A program made the position numbers and the translations under genes. From contig CM040443.1 of assembly GCA_022749755.1 (NCBI GenBank), positions 13,593,744 through 13,657,743 of the forward strand: a stretch of 64,000 nucleotides of DNA, in the 5' to 3' direction. Source of the stretch: Azadirachta indica (taxonomy: Eukaryota > Streptophyta > Magnoliopsida > Sapindales > Meliaceae). The notes beneath the pieces were generated by a model. The model did not search any database. It saw only the letters and a list, made by a program, of their open reading frames with translations, and was not told where the DNA came from. This document shows positions 1-11,447 of this stretch, piece after piece (within the stretch, counting starts at the first letter, position 1; every line of letters starts with the position of its first letter).

Positions 1-761
1 GAAAAGCCAGCTAAAAGCAGCGCTGTTACTTTAATTCAAAGGAGAGATGAAGATGATTGGGGTATTGAAGCATCTTTGGCAGTGGAAGAGCAGAAATTAG
101 CTCTCATAGCAACTACAGCTAACCACATCGACTATCAGAATGATTAGATCGTTGACTTAAGCTGTTCAAATCATATGACAGGTGATAAGCAAAAGCTACA
201 AAACCTGGTTAAGTATAAAGGAAAATGCGTGGTGGTGATGGCTAACAATTTAAGGTTACTAATAGCTCACATCGGTAAGACGATAGTTATACCTAGTTAC
301 AATTCTAATAAAGTACCACTTGAAGATGTCTATCATGCTCCAAGAATGAAGAAAAATTTGTTATCTGTGGCTCAATTAACATCATTTGGCTGCTATGTCT
401 TGTTCAGTCATGTAATGGTGTATCGAGACCTTAAAGTCTCAGAAAAACCAATAATGCAAGGACGACGATTAGAGTCAGTCTACATAATGTCAGTAGAATC
501 TGCATACGTAGACAAAACAAGAAGAATTAAGACAACAGATTTGTGGCACATATGATTGGGGCATGTTAGCTATTCCAAGCTAAGTGTGATGATGAAGAAG
601 TCAATGCTCAAAGGATTTCCTCAACTTGAGGTGAAAACGGACATGATTTATGCTGAATGTTAGTATGGTAAAGCACATCAATTGTCGTACGAGGAATCGA
701 AGTTTAAAGCAAAGGAACCATTAAAGTTAATTCATTCTGATGTGTTTGGCTGATTAAGCAG
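1..761 (+). pseudogene. copia gag C-terminus, protease and GAG-pre-integrase remnant
   Basis: Translation around 145-200 gives the copia protease context (WIVD, then CSNHMTGD). The catalytic DSG is degenerate: it reads D-L-S. It is followed by the usual protease-side motif [17 protein letters not shown] at about 325-380. From 540 the GAG-pre-integrase domain is recognisable (LWH, GH, SYSKLS, CxxC-like remains), ending in HSDVFG at about 735-750, which is the start of the integrase core. In-frame stops occur at about 147, 553 and 661. This is dead polyprotein, cut by the solo LTR at 767. Confidence 0.85.
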
Positions 762-766
762 CCATC

Positions 767-2453
767 TGTAACATCCTTAATTCTAAAAAATTTCGATAGA
801 ATTTTTGCTATAATGTAATATATATCATATATATAATCCTGTAAGTTTTAAAATTTTACTCTAAACATTCCCAATAAAATTAAACACCAACTACTTTATT
901 TTATTAATTAACAAAATATAATCAGTTTCATAATTTCTAACATCCAAATACAAACATGGAAATTACATCAAAACCATATATTGTAAAATCTTACTCTTAT
1001 AATTACAAATAGTTCAAAAGTAGCAAAATCTTGATCTTGGAGTATCCTTTGTCTTCCATTTACAAATCTCCAGCATTCTAAACCTGAAAAGTAGGGATGA
1101 GTTAATACCCAGTATATATTTATATACAAAAGCAATTTTAAAATTTATAATAAATAAGTTTGAATATAAAAATACTTTTTAATTTCCAACAAAGAGCATA
1201 ACAGAATATTAAATTAAATTTTAATTTCAATATTCATGTGAATAACGTAAAACGTATAATTCCATAAAAATATCCATAAATTTTGTGCTTGCGTACTTTA
1301 CAGGCATTATTTCGAAAGACCGCCGTTCTAAAAGCTAGTCATACGTACTTTAGGAGCATTATTCTCAGGGATTGTCATCTCATAAAAAATGATCTTTAAG
1401 GGCATTATTTCTAGAAACCGTTGCTTCAATAAAAACAACCTTTAGAAGCATTATTTTCAGGGACCGTCATCCCAAACATCAGTGCCACATCACAACAACA
1501 ATTATGGCTATCTCATTTTCATTTATCAATTCATTTCACAATATTTTCGTACAAAACTTATATTTATAAAAATACAACATGCGTTGATACAATTTTCTCA
1601 CTATATTTATAAATTTAACATTCCTATAAAAATTACTATTTAAACTCGATTTGAAAAATAATTAATTAAATATACTTTATGCACATTTTTTAAAACATTA
1701 ACTGTAATTAAATACCCTACTTTTCAGTTTTAAAAGCAAAATCCACAAAATGCATATAATTACAAAGCTATTATTCTATTGACTTCCCTATCTCCTTCGA
1801 ATCACTTCCTAATATCAATTTAACAATATTAATAAATAATAATCTAATAATAATAAATGATGCTTCAAACTTCATTATATGAAAAATATGTACATATATA
1901 TACGTAGACATTTATACATATATTTATATACTAATAGTTTAATTTTTTACAACTAAATGAAATAATATGCTAATCTTTAAAATTAAAATTAATCATTAAA
2001 ATCATAATTTCAAACTAAACCTGCTTTCTTTTTCCTTTCTCACATTTTCTTTCCTTTCTGATCTTCAATTTGAAAACGAAAGTTTACGTATATACATATA
2101 TATATATATCCACCGCTTACCTTATTTACTTATTATATAAATTCTTTTTTTAACACCTACCACCCACTTACTCATACAGTTAGTATTAAAATTCATCCTT
2201 AAATTAAGATACATGGCATCCTAATTTTAATCAAGCCCTTCAACTTCTCTTTTTATACCTTTTATCCGCAACAAAATTTATATTATTTAATAATTCTATT
2301 CTTTTAAAGTCCTAAACATATTTATCCTAATTAATACTTTTTTTGTAATAAATATATCTATTTTATAAGTTCTAAATTATTATATCTTCATATAATATAA
2401 AGGAGATATATCCAACATACGTGTTCTAATTAAAAAAAGGACTAGGTATTACA
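767..2453 (+). repeat. Solo LTR (family 1, copy 1) nested in the copia integrase
   Basis: The 1687-bp segment starts TGTAACATCC and ends GGTATTACA, the TG...CA ends with short inverted repeats typical of plant LTRs. It is flanked by a perfect 5-bp target duplication CCATC at 762-766 and 2454-2458. There is no coding capacity inside. The interrupted copia integrase resumes directly after the second CCATC. A second copy of the same family lies at 32375-34441. The family is probably Ty3/gypsy-like because of the TGTAACA...TGTTACA-type ends, but no internal domain is present to prove it. Confidence 0.9.
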
Positions 2454-2900
2454 CCATCAATTAGTGGAATGCGGTATATGGTGACGTTTATTGATGATTT
2501 CTCCAGGTATGTGTGGGTTTTTTTTATTAAAGAAAAATCTAACACATTTTCAAAGTTTAAAGAGTTTAAAGAGATAGTTGAAAGAGAAGTGGGAAAGAAA
2601 ATTTGTTGTTTATGCATAGGTAATCAAGGAGAATATAGCTCAAGTAAGTTCTCTCAATTCTTACGACAATGCCACATACGTCATCAGTTTACTTGTGCCA
2701 ATACACCACAACAGAATGGTGTAGCAAAGAGAAAGAATTGATATCTTGCAGAAGTTTGTCGAAGTATGCTATATACAAAGAATGTATTTGGAAGATTTTA
2801 GCTATGAGAACTGCAACTCATGTGATCAACAAACTTCCTTAACCAAGGTTAGGGTTTTTTTCACCTTTTGAGAAATTGTAGAACATCAAACCTATAATTA
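2454..2900 (+). pseudogene. copia integrase core remnant
   Basis: An open frame at 2469-2741 encodes the copia rve integrase core: [19 protein letters not shown], then [10 protein letters not shown], then [19 protein letters not shown]. The D, D and E positions of the DDE triad are recognisable: first D in the HSDV motif before the solo LTR, second near the GNQGEY segment (normally D, here N), third E missing from the usual QNGVAERKN (here K). With two of three catalytic positions changed, the domain is inactive. A stop follows at 2739. Confidence 0.85.
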
Positions 2901-3479
2901 GTTTTTGAGTATTTGGTTGTGTATGCTATATATTTGTTCTTAATCATTTACATAACAAGTTTGACAAGAAAGCTATTAGATATATTTTTGTAGGATATGA
3001 TATCTAAAGAAAAGGGTGGAAATGTTGCTATCCTATAACTGAAAGACATTACGTATCATGAAATGTAGTGTTTGATGAAGCATCTTCTTGGCAGTCTCCA
3101 GAAAAAGAGGTATTGTCAGACTCCAAAGAAATCAAAGACAAGCTGCAATAGAAAATGGGGGAACATACTGTCCAAATCCAATTAAGCTCAGGTGAAGGTG
3201 AAGATTCATACGAAGATGAAAATGATGGTCAAAGAATAGATCAAAATCCGTGGCAAACTAGTGTGTATCAATAAGATGATAAACCAAGTAAAGAGGAAGA
3301 GTTAACTTTACAATCACAACTTCGAAGGTCAACCAGAGTACAAACGCTAAATCCTAAGTATGCCAATGCAACTATAATTGAGGAAGCAATTACCAAAGAA
3401 CCTGAAACGTTTGAAGAAGCATCATAGAATTCTGAATGGGTTCTACTTGCACTTGTAGCTAACAAGGCTTAGAACTTAT
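2901..3479 (+). pseudogene. copia integrase C-terminal and linker remnant
   Basis: Fragments in shifting frames match the copia linker between integrase and reverse transcriptase: FGCV-like text near 2910, KAIRYIFVGYD near 2970-3000, KGWKCCYPITERHYVS near 3010-3060, VVFDEASSWQSP near 3070-3105, and later RRSTRVQTLNPKYANAT and EPETFEEASxNSEW up to about 3440. There are several stops. It is recognisable by motif order only. Confidence 0.7.
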
Positions 3480-4140
3480 GGCAGATGGATGTGAAGAATG
3501 CGTTTCTTCATAGAGAGCTGGATCGAGAAATCTATATTATTCAACCAAAGGGGTTTGAAAACAAAGTTCATCTCGAGTTTATGTGTAAGCTACAAAAAGC
3601 ACTCTATACACTGAAACAAGCACCAAGGGCATGGTATGGTAAAATTACTGAATATCTAATACAAAGTGGTTATTCAATAACACTTTTAGATTCTAGTTTG
3701 TTTGTCAAAGCTAATGGAGAAAAATTAGCTATTGTGTTTGTGTACATGGATGATTTAATCATAACTAGCGATGATGAGGCAGAAATTCTCAGTCAAAGGA
3801 AAATTTATCAATTTACTTCCAGATGAAGGAACTTGGACAACTGAAGCACTTTCTTGGTCTAGAAGTTGATCATACGAAGAAAGGAATATTTCTTTATCAA
3901 CAAAAATATTCTAGAGATTTATGGAAGAAGTTCAAGATGCTTGAATGCAAGCCAATCTCAACACCAATTGAACCAAATGCTAAGATATGTGCACATGAAG
4001 GGAAAGATTTGGAAGATGCAACAATGTATCTATAATTAATAGGATGTCTTATCTATTTAACTTTGACTCGACCTGACATTTCTTATGCAGTTGGTTTAAT
4101 GAGTCGATATATGCAAAATTCGAAGAAGTCTCATTTGGAA
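3480..4140 (+). pseudogene. copia reverse transcriptase remnant
   Basis: The open segment at 3485-3826 encodes the RT palm: [39 protein letters not shown], and the catalytic box [10 protein letters not shown] at about 3735-3770 (copia YVDD class; here YMDD). A second segment at 3823-4035, in another frame, gives [15 protein letters not shown] and [10 protein letters not shown], the RT thumb/connection. The frameshift between the two segments and the stop near 4033 show it is not functional. Confidence 0.9.
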
Positions 4141-4149
4141 GTAGTTCGA

Positions 4150-4700
4150 TGAATGTTGAGATATGTGACAGGTACAATTGACTATGGTCTTCTGTACAAG
4201 AAAGGCGAAAATTGCAAGCTAGTTGGATATTGTGATGTTGACTATGCAGGAGATCATGACACTTGACGGTCAACTAATGGGTTTGTGTTTACCCTTGGCT
4301 TAAGAGCAATTTCTTAGTGTAGCAAGAGACAATCAACTGTATCCTCGTTAATGACAGAAGTAGAATATTGAGCAGTAGCTATGGCCGCTCAATAAAGTAC
4401 GTGGCTAATTCAACTGATAAATGATTTACATCAATCTGTGGATTATGCAATTCCGTTGTATTATGATAATCAGTCGATAATTCTTTTAGCTGAAAATTCA
4501 ATCTTTCATGCAACAACTAAGCATGTTGAAGTACACTATCATTTTATTAGAGAAAAGGTTCTGTAAAAAGCAATTAAAATAAAAGAGATCAAAATAGATG
4601 ATCAAGTAACAGACTTGTTCAGTAAAGGATTGAGACGGGTAAGTTCAAAAAGTTTCATCATAAGCCAAATGAGGTATAAAGAATTTGAGTTGGTGTTGAA
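4150..4700 (+). pseudogene. copia RNase H remnant
   Basis: After LTRPDISYAV-like text near 4060-4090, the copia RNase HI domain is visible: [20 protein letters not shown] near 4150-4200, [15 protein letters not shown] near 4220-4265, KRQSTVSSLMTEVEYxAVA near 4325-4380, and the C-terminal tract TKHVEVHYHFIREKV near 4520-4560. Stops at 4150, 4264, 4317, 4369 and 4396 break the frame. Confidence 0.85.
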
Positions 4701-4706
4701 AGAGAG

Positions 4707-5145
4707 TGTTGAAGTCAAACCAGCTTAAATTTGATAAATCTAAATCAACCCAATTTGATAAGCCTAACCCGTGGTATGGAAGTTTCCAATGGTTGGTAAG
4801 ATTAATATTTTGAATTAAATTTTTGTTGAAAAATTAAGTATTTGTTTAGCACATTGCATGGTTGTGATTAATTTGTATTTTAATATTTGAATGGTGTGGA
4901 TTGATTCGTGCAATCTATAAATACCTCCCTTGTTCTTGAGTTTATCATCCAAATGAAGAAGAGAGTGAGGAGAGTTAGAAGAAATAAGGCAAGAAAGTCT
5001 TGTGTGTGTTTTAAATAAAAAGTGTGTTTCTCTTCAATTGCGAGTTGTAAAAATGTTGTAGTGAAAATTTCTTCAATAAATTATGTGACACTTTTCTGGG
5101 TTCATTATTTGGAGTTGTGTAATCTATAAAATTTTATTCTCAACA
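4707..5145 (+). repeat. copia 3' LTR
   Basis: The 439-bp segment begins TGTTGAAGTC straight after a purine tract (ttgaaagagag, 4696-4706) that serves as the polypurine tract, and ends TCAACA at 5145. Ends TGTTGA...TCAACA are inverted repeats. A TATA-like TATAAATA lies at 4916-4923, followed by AATAAA-type signals near 5014 and 5073, consistent with U3-R-U5 order. The 5' LTR is outside the window. Confidence 0.85.
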
Positions 5146-5685
5146 TTACTAACTTTGACCTTGTGTAAATATCTATTTTACAGTAGTGAATTCTGAATGC
5201 TTATTCTACACTCTATAATGATCAATAAATTTTATTTTTGTTCATTGACTTGGACTAAACTGCGCCCATAAATTTTCTTTTTCTTTGTTTTTCTTTCAGG
5301 AACTATATGTATACATATTATAGCATTGTATTGTACCATTCTATTTATGAGGTTGCTTGCACAGGTTATGCAAGATGAGGCAGCTGATTGAGGAGATACC
5401 AGCAGACTGGTGTATTAAATACTTCCCCTGCTTTTTAACTCATTAAGATCTTTTCACTAATCTGCATAAAAACCAGGTATTATATCTTTATTTCTTGGGT
5501 AACGAATATACCTTACAATGGTAATGTTATGGTTGCATCAATTAGAAATATTTCTTTGCTTTGTTGTTGAATTCTTGAAATTTAATTTGGAATAGTTTTG
5601 AAACAGCACCACTTCAATTCTGAAATAAACTCTTAAATGCATAATTTACTAAGACTATTTGTGCACATAGAGTTAGCAAAAAGCA
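5146..5685 (+). other. Intergenic, no recognisable feature
   Basis: AT-rich sequence downstream of the copia element. No long frame, tRNA, or similarity to other parts of the window was seen. Confidence 0.5.
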
Positions 5686-5689
5686 ATTA

Positions 5690-5890
5690 TTTTGGAGTAA
5701 CCATTGAAGTTGAAGTGAGATATTACAGAAATCATGAAGTTGCTGCGGGAAACTAAAGCAATAGCGTTGTTATGTTGAATAAGAAGCATCTTTTGAATTT
5801 CATAGGTGAAAATGAAAAAAGTTAAAATAATAGAAGTTCACGTCATCATTCACATGATTCCCAGGGATAGTGAAAATCTAATAAACAACC
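5690..5890 (+). pseudogene. Relic of the SDE3-like repeat unit (upstream module plus exon 1 scrap)
   Basis: The stretch 5690-5820 resembles the upstream module seen at 20990-21130 and 58735-58900, sharing words such as AGCATCTTTTGAATTT and GGTGAAAATGAAA. It runs directly into CATGATTCCCAGGGATAG at 5854-5871, which matches the exon 1 segment of the array encoding YMIPKDIES (for example 60416-60440). Everything between upstream module and this exon 1 site is missing. It is an old deletion relic lying 15 kb upstream of the array and separated from it by the CACTA element and the RRM gene. Confidence 0.55.
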
Positions 5891-7250
5891 AATACAAAAC
5901 TAGGATGCTATGGAATCTAAAACCAAAATGTGTCACAAACCTATTTCTAGATTGAAATACCTTATGAATTTACTTAATTTATTAAAATGTTTCCAACATT
6001 ACTTAAAATGGGTAAGCAACAAAACTAAAATGTAACCAAGAGACATTAAGAAAATTTCAAACTTCAACTTATACTTTTGAATAAACATAAATGTAGTAAA
6101 TGTAATAATTGTTCGACAACATAACCTTTAATCGTAGCTTTCAAAACTAATTTATCAACTCACTATCCTAAATACAAACTTAATTTTTTGAATATCAATT
6201 GACAGCTCACTTTTTATCAACACATGCGCGTGCACACATACAGGTAATTGATTAGATCAAAATATTATTAACAAATGAGGCAAAAATATCTTTTTCACAT
6301 ATTTTATATATATTATTTACTACAAATTGGATCACTTTAACTTATACCAACACTAAATGTACTTTACCATAAGATTATATCTTTCATAAAACAACAAACA
6401 AAAAGATTTACAAATAATTTTTTGCAAAGATTTTTAAGTGTAGACATGTATGCAAAACAACACATGAATTTTTTAAAAGTTTAAAAAGCATTTTGTCTTT
6501 TTAGGCATGTGAAATAAATTATGATTTTCCATAATAACAAGGTAATCTTTAAAAATCGTTAAAATAATGATTTTTTAGCTGAATTCACAATAAAATTCTA
6601 TAAACTTCTTATTAGTATTAATAAGAAATGGTAAGAATTTTTTTTTTTAAATAACCCTAATTTGAACCCCAATTCACCTAAATAATTACATTTTAGATTT
6701 TTTTAGCCAAACTAATCAAATATTCAATTTTCAAACAGCATTACCCCTTAATAGCCATTTATCATAAAAAACTAAAATTTTTTTATTCATATTTAGAAAC
6801 CCTAATTCCTCAAAATAATCTTAAGTTGAACCCAATAAGTAGTTTACTTTGTTTGTTAATCTAGAAAGTGCAAGTTTTTTTAGTGATGGGCACCAACAAA
6901 TGATGAATACATTCCTAAGTATGTAGAAAATATGAATGATATTATGCTTTCAAATGATACGGTAAAATGATTTGAAGATGATTGTATATAAAATCATTTG
7001 CAAGATCAATAAAAGATGCATAGTAGTATGAAGCTGTAGGTGAATATAAATATCTTACTGTTTTGTGGCTCAATGTGTAACCTGATAATAAGTTTTTTCT
7101 TGAGCAAATGAAGTGTTGATGTAATGTGGTATATCTATGCAATAAAGAAATTTATAATATAGTTGATGCATGTATTGTGCATAAGCCTATTGAAGACATA
7201 ACTCACAAACAATCTTTGGTATTTGTATGTATATTAAATGGTACATACAT
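5891..7250 (+). other. Intergenic, no recognisable feature
   Basis: AT-rich. Two short frames around 6942-7311 have no recognisable motif. I see no gene here. Confidence 0.5.
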
Positions 7251-7257
7251 ATATGCC

Positions 7258-7304
<47 letters not shown>
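7251..7304. repeat. Compound microsatellite (CATA)n(TA)n
   Basis: A run of ACATACATAC repeats passes directly into an alternating AT run ending at 7304. Confidence 0.9.
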
Positions 7305-7305
<1 letters not shown>

Positions 7306-7359
7306 AAGTAGCACATCTATATATAAATGACATAACCACAATGCCATATAAAAGAATTT

Positions 7360-7560
7360 GATGAAGTATTTACAGCTATGTAGGTGTCCTATAATCTGTT
7401 CGGCATCCAAACTTTAATATAACCCCCTTAGCCAACTTAAACTTCTCCTCATTGCTTAATAACTGAACATTTTCGAAAATCATTTGAGTATATCTAGCAA
7501 ATGTATCATCTTTATTTCCCTTGTCAGCAATATTAACACTATCATTACTACTATTGACAT
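7360..7560 (-). pseudogene. Unidentified minus-strand coding remnant
   Basis: On the minus strand, from about 7560 down to 7390, a stop-free frame of about 60 codons reads FARYTQMIFENVQLLSNEE then KFKLAKGVILKFGC. The composition is protein-like but I do not recognise the family. It lies just outside the low-coordinate end of the CACTA element and has no start or flanking exons I can define. Confidence 0.3.
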
Positions 7561-8169
7561 TAGAGCACTATCCATCACTCTCACATGTAACCTTACTAGA
7601 ATCACCCTTAATAACCTTAATGGAAGCCTAACTGTGTCCATCAACTAACCCCATTAACAACCATTTTAGTTGGCTCATTAGTAGCCCTTTTACAGTAACC
7701 TATTAGTTACCTTTTTATCTGACCTATCATTAGCCCACTTATCTAACCACTAAATAGGCCCTCTAAGCCAATACTAAAGGTATCAATTTCTAAACTAAAC
7801 TCTTCCCAGCAATACACTGCTAAAAATTTAGTTATTACTGATGGTAAATTAGTATCAATGATATGTTTTACTGATATTAATACAAAGTATCAAGAATGCC
7901 CTAATCAATAAATGCTGACACTAAATTTAGTATCAGTGCTTATTGATGCCTAGGTATTATAAAATTATTAATACTTTTGTATTACTATATTAGTAACACT
8001 TTTATGTCAAAATATTATTGATACTTTTATGTCATCAAATTATTAAGACTTTTGCATCAATAATATGTAAACACATAAAATATCAAGATCTTATGGGGAC
8101 TTACATGTCAAAATACTGTTGATGCTACAGCATCAATACATTGTTGATACCATTGTACATAAAATTATA

Positions 8170-9215
8170 ATACTATTTTTATATATTTAATGGTATTAAA
8201 ATGATTTTATATATTTAACGATACTTTTTTGGAATAATTAATAATACATATATTTTTGAAATAACAATAAAAATTAAAAGAAATCTATAAATTAAAACAG
8301 ATATTAAATTTAGAAATTAAAATTATTGAATATAATCATGCATACAAATATTTTGTCAAATTTGCTAATTGTGAAATACATATAATCCCAAATTTAATCA
8401 CATGTATATCAAATAATAAGTTGCAATTCTAAAATCATCATTTCAATAAATCTGTTTTTTCCAATATCACCATTCTTCCCAAGATAACTAAAAATCAATC
8501 CAATACCCACAGTAAATCCACAAATTTTAACATTCAAATTTACAAACTATATATATTTTAAAACAACATGTGTTTTTTCAGCCAACAACAACAACACATC
8601 TATCAAGCAAGTTTAATTCTGAACAAAAAAAAAAAAAGAATAATCAATTCCTTGTCGCAAAATTCTAATTTTAACTTAAAAAAAATAATTATATTAATTA
8701 TCTTTTCTTAATGATTAGTGATTAGTGTCGTTGTACATGAAGTCTATTTTTAATAGATTTTGATGATATCATCCTTAGTATATTGTTCACTATGTTTTAA
8801 CTATAAAATAATAAACAAAATATAAGGTAAATTTATGATCTCATATTAAAATCTTTATTTTCCAATCACAAAATTCATAAGTTAGTATCGCATTAAAAAC
8901 TTACATTATTTTGAAGAATGTTAATATTCTTCTTAATGTCTTGCATGAATTTCATAACAAAATAGTACTTAGTTGTAAGGGATACTACAAATAAATATAC
9001 AGTAAGTGTATTGACCATAATGTCAACTCCAAGTTTTTCATATAGTTATAGCTAGTTACTTTTATTAAAATCCATTGTAGGTTGGCTTTTTCTGAAGATT
9101 TTTGGACTGAATAATATAAATTAATACCTCTAAAAAATAATAAAGTTCATGTCAAAAATTATAATCCTCAATTATATATATAATCAAACAATTTAAACAG
9201 GCAATGTATAGAAAT
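8170..9215. other. CACTA 3' subterminal non-coding region
   Basis: AT-rich non-coding sequence between the low-coordinate terminal repeat block and the second CACTA gene. No frame or motif is recognised. Confidence 0.5.
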
Positions 9216-9219
9216 TATA

Positions 9220-11330
9220 CTATTTGACAATCTTTAGCAAGTCCTCGCATGGTTTTCCAATCAGTGAATCAAGATAATGCACAATTGAGGTCAGCGAATT
9301 AATTACCACTAACACCCTATGGTTACTACAAAGTAACAATACAATAAAACATTGGAAACAAATAACAATAATAAAAATAATGTTTAATATGTAGACAAGG
9401 GAGGAATAATACCCTTGCTTATAAGGCATTAAAGTAATTTGGCCCAACTACGAATTTGCTAGCCTTTCATACAAGTAATGCAATCGATCGATTCGGTTAT
9501 ATCTCCATATTTATTGTTGTATGTAGAAACTTTTGTAGGAGTAATAAATTGAATTGAGAAATCATATCCATCAACCATCATTTGAGATTGTAAATGTTTG
9601 AGAAAAGAATTAACAAATTAATCTAACTAAAATAACAATTATTGTGTTACTATAGTATAATAAAATTTAAATATCTTACTTGATCCAAATTTTAATATAA
9701 AAGTTAGACAATTTTGTCATGTTGATGATGTCTTCACAGTCCCTATCTGTCAAACAAGTATGCCATGGGTGACTAAATGTTGAATCATCATATGTGACTT
9801 TTATAGGTTTGTATAAACAGGTCTTCACTATCATCTCAAACATAAACATGTTAAGTGAATTTTTTTTCCCGAATTTGTTCTCCATATTTTTTAGTTGTGG
9901 TTGCTTCTCCTTAATAACCTATCAAACCAAATTACAAGATATGTTAATTTCTACATATAATAATTATTAAGTTAAAAGAATAGACCAACAAAACCCTTTT
10001 CAACTTACCTTCCTTTTTTGTATATCTTCTGGTGTTTGTCGGTTAATCTTTAAAGATATGGTTGGAATGTTAGAGTTACCAACTTTACTCTTTGTTTGCG
10101 ATTCTAATATTATTGTTAGTAAATCAATCTATGCTAACATTAGTGTTAATTTTTTCTCAAACAGCATCCTTTCCCTTATCATACTAGTACAATTTGGAGA
10201 ACGGAAATAAATTCAAGGAGTGACAAATTGGCCAACTTTTTGTATTTTACTTTAATTTAAGGGTTTGTTTAAAGCTTTAGATAAAATGTCTATCATAAAC
10301 TCCATCTAATTCAAATTATCCTTGTTCACTTGACTTTGTATCTCTTCTTGAGAATAAACACAAACAAATATTATCATTTTAAATAATATAATAACGGGTA
10401 TGATTTCAAGACTATATCCTCCACTCTTTTTTTGCCGAGCTTTTTTCCAAGCCTGACTTCTATCAATCTCACTAATAGAAGGGACTCCAAGTTCCTTCTT
10501 CTGAAAAATTTACATTATATATATTAATAACTTTAAAAAGTTTACTTTATGTCATTCTAAGTTTCTCCAACTTACTAATTTCTCCATCACGCCAATATAC
10601 CCTGATGGTTATACTTATGCTTTGCAAATCTTTGCCTTTTCAGTAATTTTTTACAATTAACCTAATAAAACAAGTAAAGGTTTAGCTATTATAATGAACA
10701 ATAGACTATAGATTAAGCAAAAGATAAATTACATTACCTCAAAGTTTTCGGATAAAACTTTCTTCACAAATGCTTGCCAATGTGCCTTTATGATGCTTGG
10801 ATAATCAATAGGAGGCAATTTCAATTGTTTGCAATTATCCTTAAAAGGTAGAATAAAATTATTAGTTAAAGTCTATTTGAATTTTTTTAAAGAAATTCCC
10901 ATAGAGCGAAGGACCTGTGCTTTACTCTTTACATCAATCTCAAACTTTTTCTAAAAAAATGATAAATTAAACATTAAATTTTTGACACTTATAAAAAATT
11001 AGTAATTGCAGCAAATAAATATTAATTATATTACTTGAATGTGAGTCAACAAATTTTCTTTAAGTGTAACTGAAACCTTCCTCCAATCATCATAGATAAT
11101 TGGCATGAAATCTCTCACTAAAACTTTAATATAACTTCTTAAATCATTGGCTTCGGAGCCTACTGGAACACCAAAACCATTATATTCTATCACAATCTTT
11201 TTATCCTATGTTAATTTTTGTAGTGCCTTTTTCGTTGTTTGTTTTCTTGTAGGTCGCAAGTCTAACTGTAAGTTTTCATCAATCTCTTTATAAGACCAAC
11301 TTTGTAATTAATAAAATCTGCATGTTACAA
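9220..11330 (-). pseudogene. CACTA second gene: TNPA/Ptta-type domain plus Ulp1-like protease remnant
   Basis: Minus-strand pieces, read from high to low coordinate, give first a plant En/Spm (Transposase_24-like) region around 11220-10740 (VIEYNGFGVPVGSEANDLRS, then YDDWRKVSVTLKENLLTHI, then PIDYPSIIKAHWQAFVKKVL). They then give CLTDRDCEDIINMTKLSNF at 9676-9790, and finally NHRVLVVIN and IVHYLDSLIGKPCEDLLKIV near 9220-9350. The last segment has the NHWxLxVI...YxLDSL layout of a C48/Ulp1 cysteine protease, with the His and Asp positions visible. Ulp1 domains are known passengers of plant CACTA and MULE elements. Interrupted by stops and probable introns; not functional. Confidence 0.7.
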
Positions 11331-11447
11331 CTTGTTGACTTCGATCATGGATATTATCAATCAACATATAATATAAATATAGTAAACATAATAAAAAAGG
11401 GTATTTGTTGGTAGATCATAATTGAAGAATAAAAAAATTATGTATGT

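Larger units (their letters stand above)
1..5145 (+). mobile_element. Decayed Ty1/copia LTR retrotransposon, 5' end outside the window
   Basis: The visible order is gag end/protease, GAG-pre-integrase, integrase, reverse transcriptase, RNase H and 3' LTR. Protease-integrase-RT order is diagnostic of Ty1/copia. The reading frame is broken by many stops and frameshifts, and a 1687-bp solo LTR of another family interrupts the integrase. The 5' LTR and primer-binding site lie before base 1, so insertion age cannot be estimated by comparing LTRs. The 3' flank after 5145 begins ttact; its partner target duplication is not in the window. Confidence 0.9.

Noticed and set aside
6942..7311. Two opposite short frames around 7126
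   Set aside because: One ends in a microsatellite; neither shows protein-like conservation or a motif.
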